NCBI GenBank assembly: GCA_003665825.1
Contig: QPFY01000007.1
Span: 1,364,001-1,428,000 of the forward strand
Length of the DNA: 64,000 nt
Direction: 5' to 3'
DNA from: Microbotryum silenes-acaulis
Lineage: Eukaryota > Basidiomycota > Microbotryomycetes > Microbotryales > Microbotryaceae
The notes beneath the pieces are model-generated. The model was not told the DNA's origin, made no database searches, and saw nothing but the letters and a program-made list of their open reading frames with translations. A program made the translations under genes and the position numbers. Of the stretch, positions 48,421 through 59,159 are shown in pieces (within the stretch, counting starts at the first letter, position 1; every line of letters begins with the position of its first letter).

Positions 48421-51019
48421 TTAGGGCAACAACTCCTTCTTCATATGCACCAACGCCGCCGCACCATGACCTTCCCTCCCCAACAGATCAATGACCGCGG
48501 CCGTGTGCCGATAGAGTGACTCGAGCTCGGGCTTGGGCGGCAGTTTCTGACTGACGAGGATGCGCGAGTTGACTTGGTCCGCTAGGGCTTGGCGAGCCTC
48601 GGACGAGTAGAGGTAGCGGATTTGAGGGGAGGTCATCAGGGAAGGCGAAGCGTAGGCCAAGAGGGCGAAGGTCTGTTTGAGTGTTGCCTGGACATGCGGT
48701 CGAGGATCGCTACTGTATTGCGCGTCGAGCTGACGACCGAGGGCAAAAAGTTCTTCGAGGTCGGAATCGTCCGACATGGAGGAGGACGGGGATGGGGAGG
48801 GGGGTGAATTGATCTTGGCGCTTAGCTCGACAAATTCACGCGTGCGCAGTTGAAAGAGCATTCCCCCTTCGGGGTCAAAGTCACTTTCGAGGGGGAACTG
48901 CGAGCCATCAACGACACCCGGGTAATGGCGTTGAGCGAGCGTGATGGCGAGGGTCGGGTTGCCTTCTAGGATGGCAGAGCGGATTTGGCCTCGCAAGTCA
49001 GAGTCGTTCGCAGCCATTGTTGTATATGAGGACGAGGTGCCGTTTGTTTCGCCGTACTGATCCGAGGCGCCCGGTATCAGGCCCCGTACCCGCTCGATCC
49101 GATCCCGCGTCATTTGAGCCTGCAAAGCCTGGGCCGTTTCGGAGTATCCATGGTGCACAAAGTACGCCAATAACAAGGCTTCGAGCGTCTCGTGTACTCG
49201 CTGACTTGATGATGCAGGTAAGAGGGATGGGATCGCAGGTTTCGGGGAGGGTAGAAAGAGGGTTGATGGGACTTCCGTGCGCTCGATGGACTCGCCGATC
49301 GCACCTTTGCGCTCCTAGTGGACGACGGGGAAACTTGTTAGCAGGATCATACCAGAAGCGAGACAAGTAGACCTTGGCTCACTTGTACCAACGCGTCAAT
49401 ATCAAACCGAAAGGGTTCAGCTCCGAAATTGGCTTTGACGATTTCTCCCGGTGTCCGTAGTCCGACGCTCGGATATAGAAATCCATGTAGATTGGAAAAG
49501 GCGTATCCTGTCGTGTGCAGAGTCCGATACACAATTTATAAGCAATCTGCACACCAACGAACCGGAGTCCGTACATATGGCACCCATCCGCACACTGACC
49601 TAGGAACTCGCCATTCTTTGTAAAGAACGCCCGCCCGCCACCCTTCTTGTCGGCATCCTTGGGCCGATGCCTCTCCTTCATCGATTGGAGAGCCATGTCC
49701 GTCCAGTCAATTCCACAGCCGATGACGTCCCCCGTCGTAAATGTAGGGCCGTACGGCTCACCCGTCCCGAGGCAGCAGAAAGCGCGGCCGTCGTCGCCGT
49801 GATAGCCCCACGAGTGGTCCTCCCAACCCGGTAAACGTGACAAGGAGACGTTGCGATGAGAAAATCCAATGCCGATGTAACCCTGTGCGCCTTTGTCGAG
49901 TATGATGACCTCAAAGTAATACACCGCGGTCTGGGGCGGGATCGGTCTATTCGTTCGAACGGCTGCTGCATCTCGGTCGCCGTACTTGGCCGAGCCCGAA
50001 AAGGAAACGGTGAGCCCATCTGATGAGAGATCAATCAAGGCGCACTTGTCGTTGTCATCGAAGCAAGTTGGAAGCAGGATCCTTGCTGCCGTGGCCGAGC
50101 CGGCGGTGATGTTGCCCAATAGTCCTTCGCTCAGCTTGGGAGTCGCCAACGTGGTTGAGGACGGCACAGATGACGACCTCATCTCGCCATCGCCATCGCC
50201 AGAATAGGCTGATGAAGGACCGATTAAAGTTGGACTTGTCGTGGTTTTTCCAGCCCCGGCGGCGGTCATCGTCGTGGCCGATGTCGGACTGAGCAAGCTC
50301 GATTCGGCCAAGGTGGGCGTCGTGAAGAATCGATCGGCAAAGCTCGAGTGCCTGAGATAGGTCGGGATCGGGAACGGCTTGGAGTAGGTGGCCTTGGCCG
50401 CGGCGGTTGATCGTCTGCGGTTGATGACAGGCAAGCGGTTCGACCCACTGGCTGTACTCGGTGGGGTCGCATGGCCGGGCACGCGTCGAGTTCCGATCGA
50501 GCCGAGCGAGGCGATCGAGGGAAGCTGACGCGAGGCGGCGCTGATGAGGCTATCCTCATTGGAAGGTTGCATGATGACAGGCTCGGTCGGGTTGGCAGTC
50601 CGAGTGAGCGAGATGAAGTTGCGACCGAGAGGAAGGCTGACGGTGATGCGTACGGTCGAAGGGGAGTTGTTATTCCTGCGCTGTGGCTCGAGCGATGACG
50701 ATGATGACGATGATGACGATGATGACGATGTCGAGGACGATAGCGGAGCGCGGGACGATAACGGCGAGGTGGACGTGGCGTCAAGTAAGGTGCGACCCAC
50801 AGTCTCAGGCACTGGCGTCGTATCGGATCCAGTCACTGGAGTAGTGGGAGCTGCTGCTGCTGCTGTGGTGTATACGGAAGTTGAAGTGTCGGCTGAAGAT
50901 CGTACGACAGCGACGTACGTCCACTGCTGGCGGCGCTCGAGTTGACCGTGTTCGAGGTCGAGATCGTGTTCGTCTGCAGACGGAGTGATTCGTGCCTGTG
51001 GTCGAGGAGGGGGTGACAT
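48421..51019 (-). CDS. VID30: RanBPM/Gid1 homologue, scaffold of the GID/CTLH ubiquitin ligase
   Basis: In yeast Gid1/Vid30 bridges substrate receptors to the RING module of the GID E3 ligase that degrades gluconeogenic enzymes. Exons: 51019-49600, 49507-49383, 49314-48421; 812 residues. The first 340 residues are Ser/Thr/Pro-rich with a poly-Ser run. The SPRY domain spans about 345-510: [51 protein letters not shown], then across an intron [20 protein letters not shown]. LisH is [20 protein letters not shown] (about 558-577), followed by CTLH ([20 protein letters not shown]) and a CRA-type C terminus ending VHMKKELLP. Domain order matches RanBPM/Gid1 fully. The start codon is uncertain because an upstream exon could be spliced in near 51060. 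Confidence 0.9.
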
Positions 51020-51349
51020 GCAACGACAGCTTCTTCCTCCAGATGAGCACCAGGAAACACCTCTGGCTTAGACTGGGCAAGAAACAAACCCAGGGTGAGT
51101 CAGTCCGGCTCGCTTGCTCGGGCTGCACGTCCGTCCGACGGTTCGAGCACGGCAAACGAAGCAGCCCAGATGGAGATGCAGAACATACCAAATCAGTTGC
51201 GTGCTAGCACTGAACACCCCTCACCGGAGAATAGACTGCGCGGGAGTGGCCAAGTGATTAGCAGACACCACGTACGGTCCGCTATCTTCCACGGGATCGG
51301 GTCGAGACGGTCCTGGGATGTGGCGTGGAGGCGACATAAGGCGAGCAAC

Positions 51350-51960
51350 TCGCCGGGGAACGCCGGGGACTCAGTCGGAGTACTGTCGGCGACTGTCGGC
51401 GGGACTCTGCATTAGTGGACTCCTTCCCAGCCTTTCCTACTAAACAGACACCCCGGTGTCGATCGGAAGCATTGGAAAGACCGGCATAAAATCAAGCAAA
51501 AAAGAAACCCCTTCGAAGCAAGGAGAATCGTCGAAAGTGCCTTCAATAATCCCAAAGGTTCAAATTGCACTCGACATCGGGCCGAACGTGCATGTCTGTT
51601 TCTATCGATGACATATCAAAGTGGATATCAAGTTTGGGACAAGTGATCACCCATATCGCTGCTTTGAATGCTTGGGTAGTGTCGCTTTGCTATTACGGCA
51701 GCAATGCAGCATAACAACAAGCAGGCGAGAGTAAGGCCAAACCCGGGGCCCCACCAACTGAATACGGTCAGCGCCAGAGCAGCAATTTTCACGATGTGCA
51801 TGCTTGGCACGAGCGGGATGAGACTTGACATTTGTAGCACATGACTTGCATGCTTACTTGAATGTTTGTGTTATGCATCTGATGCAACGCGAACTCATTT
51901 CCCTTCTGCTTCAGTCGTCGAAGGTACTTTCGACTTCGTGTCGACTCCGAGTCTGAGTCC
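51350..51960. repeat. Diverged direct repeat, copy 1
   Basis: About 0.6 kb matching 55160-55735 in the same orientation. Anchors are CGACCGGCATAAAATCAA-like, GTGCCTTCAATAATC, AGGTTCAAATTGCACTCGAC, GGGACAAGTGATCACCCAT, GCAGCATAACAACAAGCAGG and TTTCGACTTCGTGTCGAC. Homology ends at CTCCCTCGGA, exactly where Copia RT coding sequence starts. No terminal repeats are evident. Confidence 0.75.
51628..51840 (-). CDS. Small hydrophobic ORF inside the direct repeat (hypothetical)
   Basis: 70 codons, MLQMSSLIPLVPSMHIVKIA..., with hydrophobic stretches KIAALALTVFSWW and LTLACLLLCCIAAVIA that could be membrane segments. The second repeat copy keeps the first 25 or so codons (MLQMSNYIPLLPSMHIVNIA) but then loses the frame and stops. 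Not recognised; it may be a chance frame. Confidence 0.3.
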   Translation of the reverse strand: MLQMSSLIPLVPSMHIVKIAALALTVFSWWGPGFGLTLACLLLCCIAAVIAKRHYPSIQSSDMGDHLSQT

Positions 51961-51974
51961 TCCCTCGGATCGGA

Positions 51975-53528
51975 ATGCCCTTTGCGACTTGGAAGGCAGC
52001 CATGGCACACCACAAGTCTCACGAATGGGCGCAAGGTGCAATCGATGAGTTCGAGTCATTGCGTGACGATTACTCAGTCTTTACGATTATGAAACGAGAC
52101 GAGCTTCCCGCCGGCGCCAAGGTTCTCGGGTCCAAATTCGTTTTCCGAACGAAACGGGACAAGGATGGTCGGCCGACTTCGTACAAAGCTCGACTTGTTG
52201 CACGAGGCTTCACGCAACGGCCGGGAATTGACTTCAAAGAGACGTTCGCACCGACAGCGAAGTTTGTCTCAATTCGTACTCTCATCGCGTTGGCGGCCGC
52301 CCGGGGTTACCATATCATCCAAGCGGACATTGACAAAGCCTATTTGCATGGCGAACTTGAAGAGGAATTGTACATGCGCGTACCGGAGGGAGTCCGACTT
52401 CCCGACGATGTCTGTCTCAAGTTGCAACGCTCGATTTACGGTCTCAAGCAGGCCGGCCGGGTATGGAACGAGACGATCCATAAGGCCCTCGTCAAGCTTG
52501 GTTACAATCGTCTTCGGAGCGAAGAATGTGTCTATCGTCGGACACTTGGCAAAGACGATTATTACATCGCGGTTTACGTCGACGACTTGCTGTTTGTCGG
52601 TCCCGACTTATCCGAAATTGATCGCGTGCTCGACGAATTGGATCGATTGTACGGAGTCAAACGTCTCGGCAATGCAGAGTACATCCTTGGCGTCCAGTTC
52701 ATTCGTCAAGCGGATGGGATTGCGTTGTCGCAACGACAGTATTTGCTCGATGTACTTGCAAGGTTCGGCATGGCGGATGCTAACAAAAGTGTATTACCAA
52801 TGCAACCGGGTCTTCAGCTCAAACCCTGCGACATTCCGGATCCCTCGTTACAGACACAGTACAGATCGGCCATTGGATCATTGATGTACGCCGTCGTTGC
52901 AACTCGGCCCGATCTTGCATACCCGGTGTCGTATTTGGCAAGATTCACGAACAAGGCGGGCAGTGACCATTGGGCGGCAGTTGTGAAGATTCTACGCTAC
53001 ATCAAGGGAACTCTCGAACTCGGCATTGTCTACAAGACGAAACGTGATTCGTTCGTTGGATACGTGGGGTACTCGGATTCGGACTGGGGTTCCTGCATCA
53101 ACACGTCCCGATCTACGATGGGGCATGTCTTCAAGCTGGCTGACGGGCCAATTTCTTGGAGTTCTCGGATCCAGAGCCGAGTGGCGACGTCATCAACGGA
53201 AGCGGAATACATCGGCCTTACTCATGCGTCTCGAGAGTGTCAGTTCTTGCGGAATTTGCTCGCGGAATTGGGGATCACGATTTGTGGCCCGATCGAGCTG
53301 AAAGGCGACAATCAAGGCGCGATAGCTCTCACAAAGAATCCGGTGTTCCACGATCGAACTAAGCACCTACGCCTGACCGAGCATTTCGTTCGAGAACGGG
53401 TACGAGAAGGTGACATCGTCGTTAACTATCTTCCAACCGCCGAGATGCTCGCCGACATGTTTACGAAGGCGTTGCCGAGACCGGCACTAGAGAAGCATAG
53501 GGCGGCCATAGGGATGGGAATTATGTAG
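51975..53528 (+). CDS. Copia reverse transcriptase-RNase H (uninterrupted frame)
   Basis: 517 codons from ATG 51975 to TAG. It begins with the conserved WKAAMAHHKSHEWAQGAIDE block, then GSKFVFRTKRDKDGRP, ARLVARGFTQRPGIDFKETF, IIQADIDKAYLHGELEEELY and SIYGLKQAGRVWN. The catalytic box is canonical, AVYVDDLLFVGPD. RNase H residues are in YSDSDWGSCINTSRSTMG and ATSSTEAEYIGL; the tail has DRTKHLRLTEHFVRERVREG and MLADMFTKALPRP. All catalytic residues are present although the rest of the polyprotein is missing, so it may be recently truncated or supplied with product in trans. The ATG chosen is only the first Met of the open frame. Confidence 0.9.
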   Translation: MPFATWKAAMAHHKSHEWAQGAIDEFESLRDDYSVFTIMKRDELPAGAKVLGSKFVFRTKRDKDGRPTSYKARLVARGFTQRPGIDFKETFAPTAKFVSIRTLIALAAARGYHIIQADIDKAYLHGELEEELYMRVPEGVRLPDDVCLKLQRSIYGLKQAGRVWNETIHKALVKLGYNRLRSEECVYRRTLGKDDYYIAVYVDDLLFVGPDLSEIDRVLDELDRLYGVKRLGNAEYILGVQFIRQADGIALSQRQYLLDVLARFGMADANKSVLPMQPGLQLKPCDIPDPSLQTQYRSAIGSLMYAVVATRPDLAYPVSYLARFTNKAGSDHWAAVVKILRYIKGTLELGIVYKTKRDSFVGYVGYSDSDWGSCINTSRSTMGHVFKLADGPISWSSRIQSRVATSSTEAEYIGLTHASRECQFLRNLLAELGITICGPIELKGDNQGAIALTKNPVFHDRTKHLRLTEHFVRERVREGDIVVNYLPTAEMLADMFTKALPRPALEKHRAAIGMGIM

Positions 53529-53547
53529 GCCTTAGAGCGAGGGGGGG

Positions 53548-53868
53548 TGTTGATTTGACACGTGAGGAGTACACTCTGCAAGCTACATGAGCGCGAGCGC
53601 GCGCGGGCTTTCTCTTAGCTTCCTTCTGATTCGAGCGTTCTAACGTATTGAACCACCTCGAATCAGGTCAGTAGTATTCACGGTATCATATTGCAATAGT
53701 TAACTGAGCGTTCTAACGTATTGAACCACCTCGAATCAGACGCCGAGATTCTAGAGCATCGTCAACCGAAGCGCTCACTATTATAAGTAAAGATGGAACA
53801 GAAGATCTCAACTCTGCAAGTTTTAAAAAATCCTGTCACTGTTAGTGGTCTTTAGCATTGCTACATCA
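53548..53868 (+). repeat. Putative 3' LTR of the truncated Copia element
   Basis: Starts TGTTGA right after a G-rich tract and ends TACATCA, with a TATAAGTA box near 53785. It contains two copies of a 34-bp unit (53633-53666 and 53706-53739); the first sits in a perfect 10-bp stem CTGATTCGAG/CTCGAATCAG. No second LTR is in the window, so the borders are provisional. Confidence 0.6.
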
Positions 53869-53966
53869 AAGTTGCTCAGACTCACCGATTTTATACCCCT
53901 GAAACAAGTCGGAACGTGAAGCGTTTTGCATCTTCCAGACCCCTTTCCCCTTATCAAAAGTCCCTC

Positions 53967-54829
53967 CTAGAAGCATTGTCGACGCTTCGGAGGAAAGGTT
54001 GGTGAGAGGCTCGGAGTCGTAGTATAGGCCCTACAGCTCGTGCCATTTTTGGTCCAGCAACGCATTGAACGCAGGTAGCAAGTCATACGACTTGTGTTTA
54101 GCTCGCAGAACAACATGGGCACTGATCCGTTAGTGGTCCTGTTGCCGGCTGGATAGGCGAGATGACCGTGCATTGCGTCGAAGTGGTAACGAGCCGCTTC
54201 TTCCCCGTAACCGACGGTTGCATCCGTTGCGGAAGGTTCACCACCGAGAACGTGGCGCACCTCTGAACGAAGAGACCAGACCAACTCCGGTTGACCAGAA
54301 ACAGCCAAGCAAAGTTCACACGGGGGTTGCTCGCGGCGAGGATACTGGTTGTTGATGTTGAACACGAGGACATGGGGAAGCGAGGTGAATGAAAAGATCT
54401 GCGTGCAAGAGCCTCCGATTAAATCGCTCTTGTGATAACGACGCCCTGAATTGAATTTTGTTTCTCTATGCCCACCATTGCTGGTTGCCCAACAATCAAG
54501 ACAAATACGTCCGACAAAGTCTTTGGCTCGCTCAGTTTCAAACCCGATAGCAGGTTTGGATCTCAACGTCTGATCGAGAGTGTTCGATGTTGAAGACAAA
54601 GAGGCGATGCAGAGGTGAGGTCATCGCCGTTGCAATAGGGATACGTGTCGTTGACGATCGGACTGGAGATAATCGCGTTGTCGTGATGAGCGGGGGCACC
54701 GTCTTCGCTGACTTCGCTCCTCTCGGTACTATGGCTTGGTTCGAGCTTGAGGCTTTGTGCTAGGTGGTGTTTTCCCTGCGTTGCGAAGGTAGAGGATGTA
54801 TGTGGGGCCGGCACCGCGCCGGTCGACAT
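53967..54829 (-). pseudogene. Unknown protein, possibly ubiquitin-protease-like, frame broken
   Basis: Two minus-strand frames, 54829-54563 (MSTGAVPAPHTSSTFATQGK...) and 54599-53967, overlap and would read through each other after a one-base shift near 54590. The second contains CLDCW, SFTSLPHVLVFNINNQY and ARYHFDAMHGHLAYPAG, an arrangement reminiscent of C19 ubiquitin peptidases linked to some fungal transposons. The match is by impression only. No intron with good signals explains the shift. Confidence 0.35.
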
Positions 54830-54886
54830 GGCCGCCGCGAATCGATGGGCGCCAGGGGCATCGTGATCCGCAGCTACATCAGCAAC

Positions 54887-55018
54887 TTTGCCACTCGCGC
54901 TTAGTGCAATTTAGCGCACCGGAGATTATAGAAAACGAGCTAAATTTCACAAAAAGTGCGCTTTTGGCACTCAAGTGCGCTAAATTGCACTAAATTGCAC
55001 TAAAGCGCGAGTGGCAAA
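54887..55018. repeat. 132-bp foldback (MITE-like) element
   Basis: The left arm TTTGCCACTCGCGCTTAGTG... (54887-54919) is the inverted complement of the right arm ending ...GCGCGAGTGGCAAA (54975-55018). In the right arm a 10-bp word, TAAATTGCAC, is present twice in tandem. The centre is A-rich. No clear target duplication is seen. Confidence 0.65.
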
Positions 55019-55159
55019 CGATTCGGGGGCGGGAGCGGCTCGTCAAGTTCGATGGAGGCTTGTGAGATGGGTGTCAAGATCGGGTGATGCTCGAAGCTCG
55101 GTTACGTGCGTTCTGACTTGGCGTGCTGTGAATTCGGCGTGTTGCGAAATGCTGAACGC

Positions 55160-55735
55160 GTCTCGGGGCGCCGGGGACTGTCGGGACTCTGTCGGGAAGG
55201 CTAGAAAGGAGTCCAATAATGCACACACCCGTGTGTCGGTCGGACGCATTGTAACGACCGGCATAAAATCAACCAACCCCCCCCCCCCCCCCCTTTCGAA
55301 GTAGGCAGAAACGTCGAAAGTGCCTTCAATAATCTCAAAGGTTCAAATTGCACTCGACATGCCGAACGTGCATCATTTTGTTCCTCTCGATGACATATCA
55401 AGGTTGGTATCAAGATTGGGACAAGTGATCACCCATCTCGCTCCTTTGAATGCTCGGGTGGTGTCTCCTTGTTATCACGGCAGCAATGCAGCATAACAAC
55501 AAGCAGGCGAGCAAGGTTAAAACCCCCGGGGCCCGGCCAACGTCAGCGCCAGAGCAGCAATGTTCACGATGTGCATGCTTGGCAGGAGCGGGATATAATT
55601 TGACATTTGTAGCATATTACTTGTAAGCTTACTTGCTTGCTTGTATTATGCATCTGATGCGACGCGACTTCATCTCCCTTGTGCTTCAGTCGTCGAGGGC
55701 ACTTTCGACTTCGTGTCGACCTCCCTCGGAATACC
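55160..55735. repeat. Diverged direct repeat, copy 2
   Basis: Partner of 51350-51960, with many substitutions and small indels. It contains a C18 run at 55277-55294, where copy 1 has an A-rich stretch. It ends at ACCTCCCTCGGA, the same point as copy 1, but is followed by unrelated sequence. Confidence 0.75.
55277..55294 (+). repeat. Poly-C tract (C18)
   Basis: Eighteen C residues inside repeat copy 2; length probably unreliable in sequencing. Confidence 0.8.
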
Positions 55736-55975
55736 CTTTATTTTTCGCAATTTGCGCTTTCATCTCGATGATGACTTATTGATTGATAATGCATGCTGCA
55801 CAATGCCCGAACCGACACACACTTCCCGAAGTAAATGCGAGTGAGTTCGAATCACATACGCTTGCCCCAGGACACGTTCTTGAGTAGAAATTGTTCTCAT
55901 TGCACAAAAGGGAGAAAAAGAAAGCTGAGTTGCAGGATTAGATGTGCCACTTACAAAGGCTGGGCAAGACAGCCT

Positions 55976-57990
55976 CTACTGCGCATTACCACCGAAAGCA
56001 TGGAATTTGAGTTGAATCGCTGCCCACAAAGCCTTACCGCCGTTGTCAATTGACCTCATGAACGGCCATTCCTCCGTCACAGCGTCGACCAGGTCTCCGA
56101 GTGCGGCGTCCTCGCCGCGGATCGCCGCTAGGAGCTGCCCTCGTCTCGAAAGCCGAGAGAATGACTCCGACGGGCTTTGTCTCCAAAGCATGCCGCGCAG
56201 GTGAAAATACCTCATCGGACTCGCGAAACCTCCACTCTGGTGCTGAAGGCGTAAGGTGCGCCAGATCTCCTCCTGCGGCGCGATGCGGTGCGCCAAAACC
56301 ACGAGGAGGCAGTAGATGGTCGACTCCAGCGCATGCGCGGGCTGGTAGGGGGGCGGAACGCAAACCTCCGGGTTGCTGTTCGATTCGAGCCAATGCAGAG
56401 GAGCCGACTCGGGTGATCCTTTCAGGTACCCCGACGACTCTTCCGCGCCTACTAGCACCGAGTTCGAGAGGGGTGCCCTGATCCCTGCGCTCCAGTCGAT
56501 CAGCACGAGATGCCCTTGGTAGTGCAGGATGTGGCCCACAGACAAATCACGATGGTGGAAATTGCGCTCGGCCAAAATCGCCAGAACGGTGAGAAGTTGA
56601 TCAAAGACTTGTGGAATGTGCGGTAGCGTTAGCGGCTTCGGCTCGAGTGGTCGCGCGAAATCGACGAGCGGCACAGGCAGCGGTGTTGGGTTGCGCAGTA
56701 CGAGCAGCTCGAGCGTGCGTCGAGACACCTCGGAGCAGGGTGGCCAAAACGGAAAGAACATATCCTGTGGTGGGGCTGGTGGACGGGGTAGGCGAGCGTC
56801 CTCAACCTGCGACTTATGAGGCGAGAGCGACTGGGCGAGTTCAAGCAGAGCGAGATGCTGCGCGACCTTCGGCGGCAGTGTTCTGTCGTCGAGCGCCTTG
56901 GTGATCTGTGTGAGCATATCGAGCTCGACGTTCGCAGTACTCGGGCTGACGAAGCTCATCTTGAACACGAACGAAGATCCCAATGGCGCTACATAATCTC
57001 CGCTTTCCCGTTGCAAACTGGGACGTGTGAGATGAAACACCGCCGCGCTCCGGAAGAAGACCGAACCCCGTTTCGCGGCCGGGCCGGACAAGAGTGCGAT
57101 CGGCTCCTCCTCCTCGAACTGGACGGAGCGTCCCGCCGACGAGTCAAAGACTGACGCGAGCAGCGACACTGCCGTGATCCCACTCGAAGGCAAGCACTTG
57201 TAGCGCAGGAAAGAGGGAAACCCCGCCGAGTAGACGTCGAGGTCGAGCAGGACCGAGAGCACCGCCGCAAGCTCACCGAAGCCCCTCTGCCAGCAGTCCG
57301 AGATGGTCGCAATTCGACACGTCTCGTGGTCGAGCACAACCAAGTACGTCACAGTCTCGTTGATCGCTAAGCCCGGCGCAAACAGTCGACTCGGTTGCGC
57401 AAGAACGTGTTCGACGAGATCTAACACGACCTTGACCAGCTCAGGCGCATGCACCTCGTCACCCGCGGCCGTTTCGATAGGGGCGCTGAGCCACAGCGAC
57501 CGAGAGTTTGAACTCGTGTGGTCGCTTGTCGTGACCGTGGCACTGTGAGGTCATATAGGAAAAGGGAAAGATGCTCAGTATTGTCGGTAGGGAGCTGATG
57601 CCCCCACCATGCTCGAGGTTGACTGCAGCTTCGACTCACATGCTGCGCAACATCCTCAATCCAGCTCGCCGTCATCACCGAATCTTTCTTGGCCGCGCCG
57701 GTAGATGCTTCAAGTTCCTGCTCTTTTCGAACGCGATCTAGGAGCGACCCTTGCGCGTCTTGTGCGAGTCCCGACAGGCCAGCACGGTGCCACATCAGCT
57801 CAAAGTGGGTCCTTGGTACGTCAAACATCTCCTCGATCAAATCTTTGGTCGAGTAGAGTAGGACGCGCGGGAGAATCTCGTTGCAAAGCAGGGTTTGGTC
57901 GGCGTCTTTCCAGGAACCCTCCCGTAGAGCCTCGGCGACCGGCATCACCGGGTTGAACGCGGACGATCGGAAACTTGAACGCGTTGACAT
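55976..57990 (-). pseudogene. FunK1-type kinase-like gene (family A, copy 2), frame broken
   Basis: Exon 1 is 57990-57640 (MSTRSSFRSSAFNPVMPVAE..., then LCNEILPRVLLYSTKDLIEE) with a GTGAGT donor placed as in the 30-kb copy. After the acceptor at 57543 the homologous frame reads HEFKLSVAVAQRPYRNGRG and stops near 57460. The remaining gene (57454-55976) is open in another frame: VVLDLVEHVLAQPSRLFAPG, VLDHETCRIATISDCWQRGF, catalytic loop FHHRDLSVGHIL, LVLIDWSAGIRA and HALESTIYCLLVVLAHRIAP. Relative to the 30-kb copy about 75 residues are missing at the break, so a frame-shifting deletion is the simplest reading. An unrecognised splice cannot be excluded. Catalytic HRD is intact. Confidence 0.65.
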
Positions 57991-58201
57991 GACCGAGTTT
58001 GATACTGTAGGCAGTCTGTGTGGGGTGCACTGTCCATCACGGAGGATTGCGATCGCATAAGCCGGGTCAGCCCTCGAGTTCCGTGTCGTCGTCAGCGAGC
58101 CGAGTCACGTGCTGCCCACGGGTGCGACTCACAGCAAGGCCGAGTCTCTGTGGCCTGAACGCATGCACCGGCGGAACGACATCGGCGGTCGCGCATTTGC
58201 G

Positions 58202-58381
58202 TGATGAAAGTGATGAAAGTGATGATAGTGATGACAGTGATGACAGTGATGACAGTGATGACAGTGATGACAGTGATGACAGTGATGACAGTGATGACAG
58301 TGATGACAGTGATGAAACTGATGAAAGTGATGACAGTGATGACAGTGATGACAGTGATGAAACTGATGAAAGTGATGAAGA
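58202..58381. repeat. 9-bp minisatellite (GATGACAGT)n
   Basis: About twenty units, mainly GATGACAGT with GATGAAAGT, GATGATAGT and GATGAAACT variants. It is open in several frames on both strands (DDS on plus, SSL and HHC on minus), so overlapping long frames here are artefacts of the repeat. It lies about 200 bp upstream of the family A copy 2 start. Confidence 0.9.
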
Positions 58382-59150
58382 CGTCGATGCTGATGGTGAT
58401 GTGGTCGGTGCTGTCGATGGGGGTGCCGAGTGTGCTGTCGTTCGTGGTAACGACGAATGATGCGACAGTAGCGGTGACGGCAAGGCGCCGACATGCCTGA
58501 TCGGACGCTCGGGCGTAGCTTTGCTCGGGTGAGGTTGCATCGTGGACGCAACGTTCGATCTTCGATGAGTGCTGAGCGGCGGCTCAGGGCAGCGCTGGGG
58601 AAGTGAGGTGCGGGTGGAGTGCGCCAGGCGCTAGCGAGAAGTCTACCGAGGCCTAAGCTCAACTAAGCCCTCCCTCTGGGAGGGGCTTACGAGTTATCGG
58701 CGCGCTTGGCCCAGTTGCCCTCCGAAATTTCCGGGCCATTTTGGGGTGGTTCTCTGTAACTTGGCAAGTAGGCGCATCCATGCAAAAGTGAAGGATAATA
58801 TTTTTCTTTATGCTGTAAAAATGACATATCTCAAGTTGCGAGAGCTTTCATAAGCTGTGGGTGGAGCTGCAGCGATCCGAAGTCTGCGATTTCGGTCGAT
58901 CGGGCCTCAGACGTGCAGGCCGACTCAATCATCATTAAATGCATTTCAGGAGACTTGACACGCAGCAAACAGGAAGGCAAATCAACACATGTGTACTTCA
59001 CTCAAACAGGAGGTCAACCTGCATATACGATCAGAATGAAGGAGATCTTGTGATTGGGGTCGTCCAAGTGCCTGTACAGCTCGCCATCTCTCCAGGTCTC
59101 CTCAGATACGACAACCGCGTTCTTTCCCTTTCGATTGAGAGTGGCAGCCT
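58382..59150. other. Spacer without recognisable genes
   Basis: AT content rises around 58790-58990. I see no domain, repeat or RNA gene here. Confidence 0.4.
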
Positions 59151-59159
59151 GAAAGAAGC

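Larger units (their letters stand above)
51963..53868 (+). mobile_element. Truncated Copia element: RT-RNase H plus 3' LTR
   Basis: Only the 3' part is left: RT-RNase H coding to 53528, a polypurine tract GAGGGGGGG and a putative 3' LTR from TGTTGATTTGACAC (53548) to CTACATCA (53868). Gag, protease, integrase and the 5' LTR are absent; the junction at about 51960 abuts repeat copy 1. Its RT sequence is clearly different from the 21-26 kb element, so it is another Copia family. Confidence 0.8.

Noticed and set aside
51240..51320. AGTGGCCAAGTGATTAGC, like the start of a tRNA-Leu or tRNA-Ser.
   Set aside because: No acceptor pairing and a poor B box; probably chance, at most a SINE head.
58020..58662. 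Long His/Cys-rich, Ser/Leu-rich and Asp/Ser-rich frames on both strands.
   Set aside because: They are all readings of the 9-bp minisatellite; any frame without a stop in the unit stays open.
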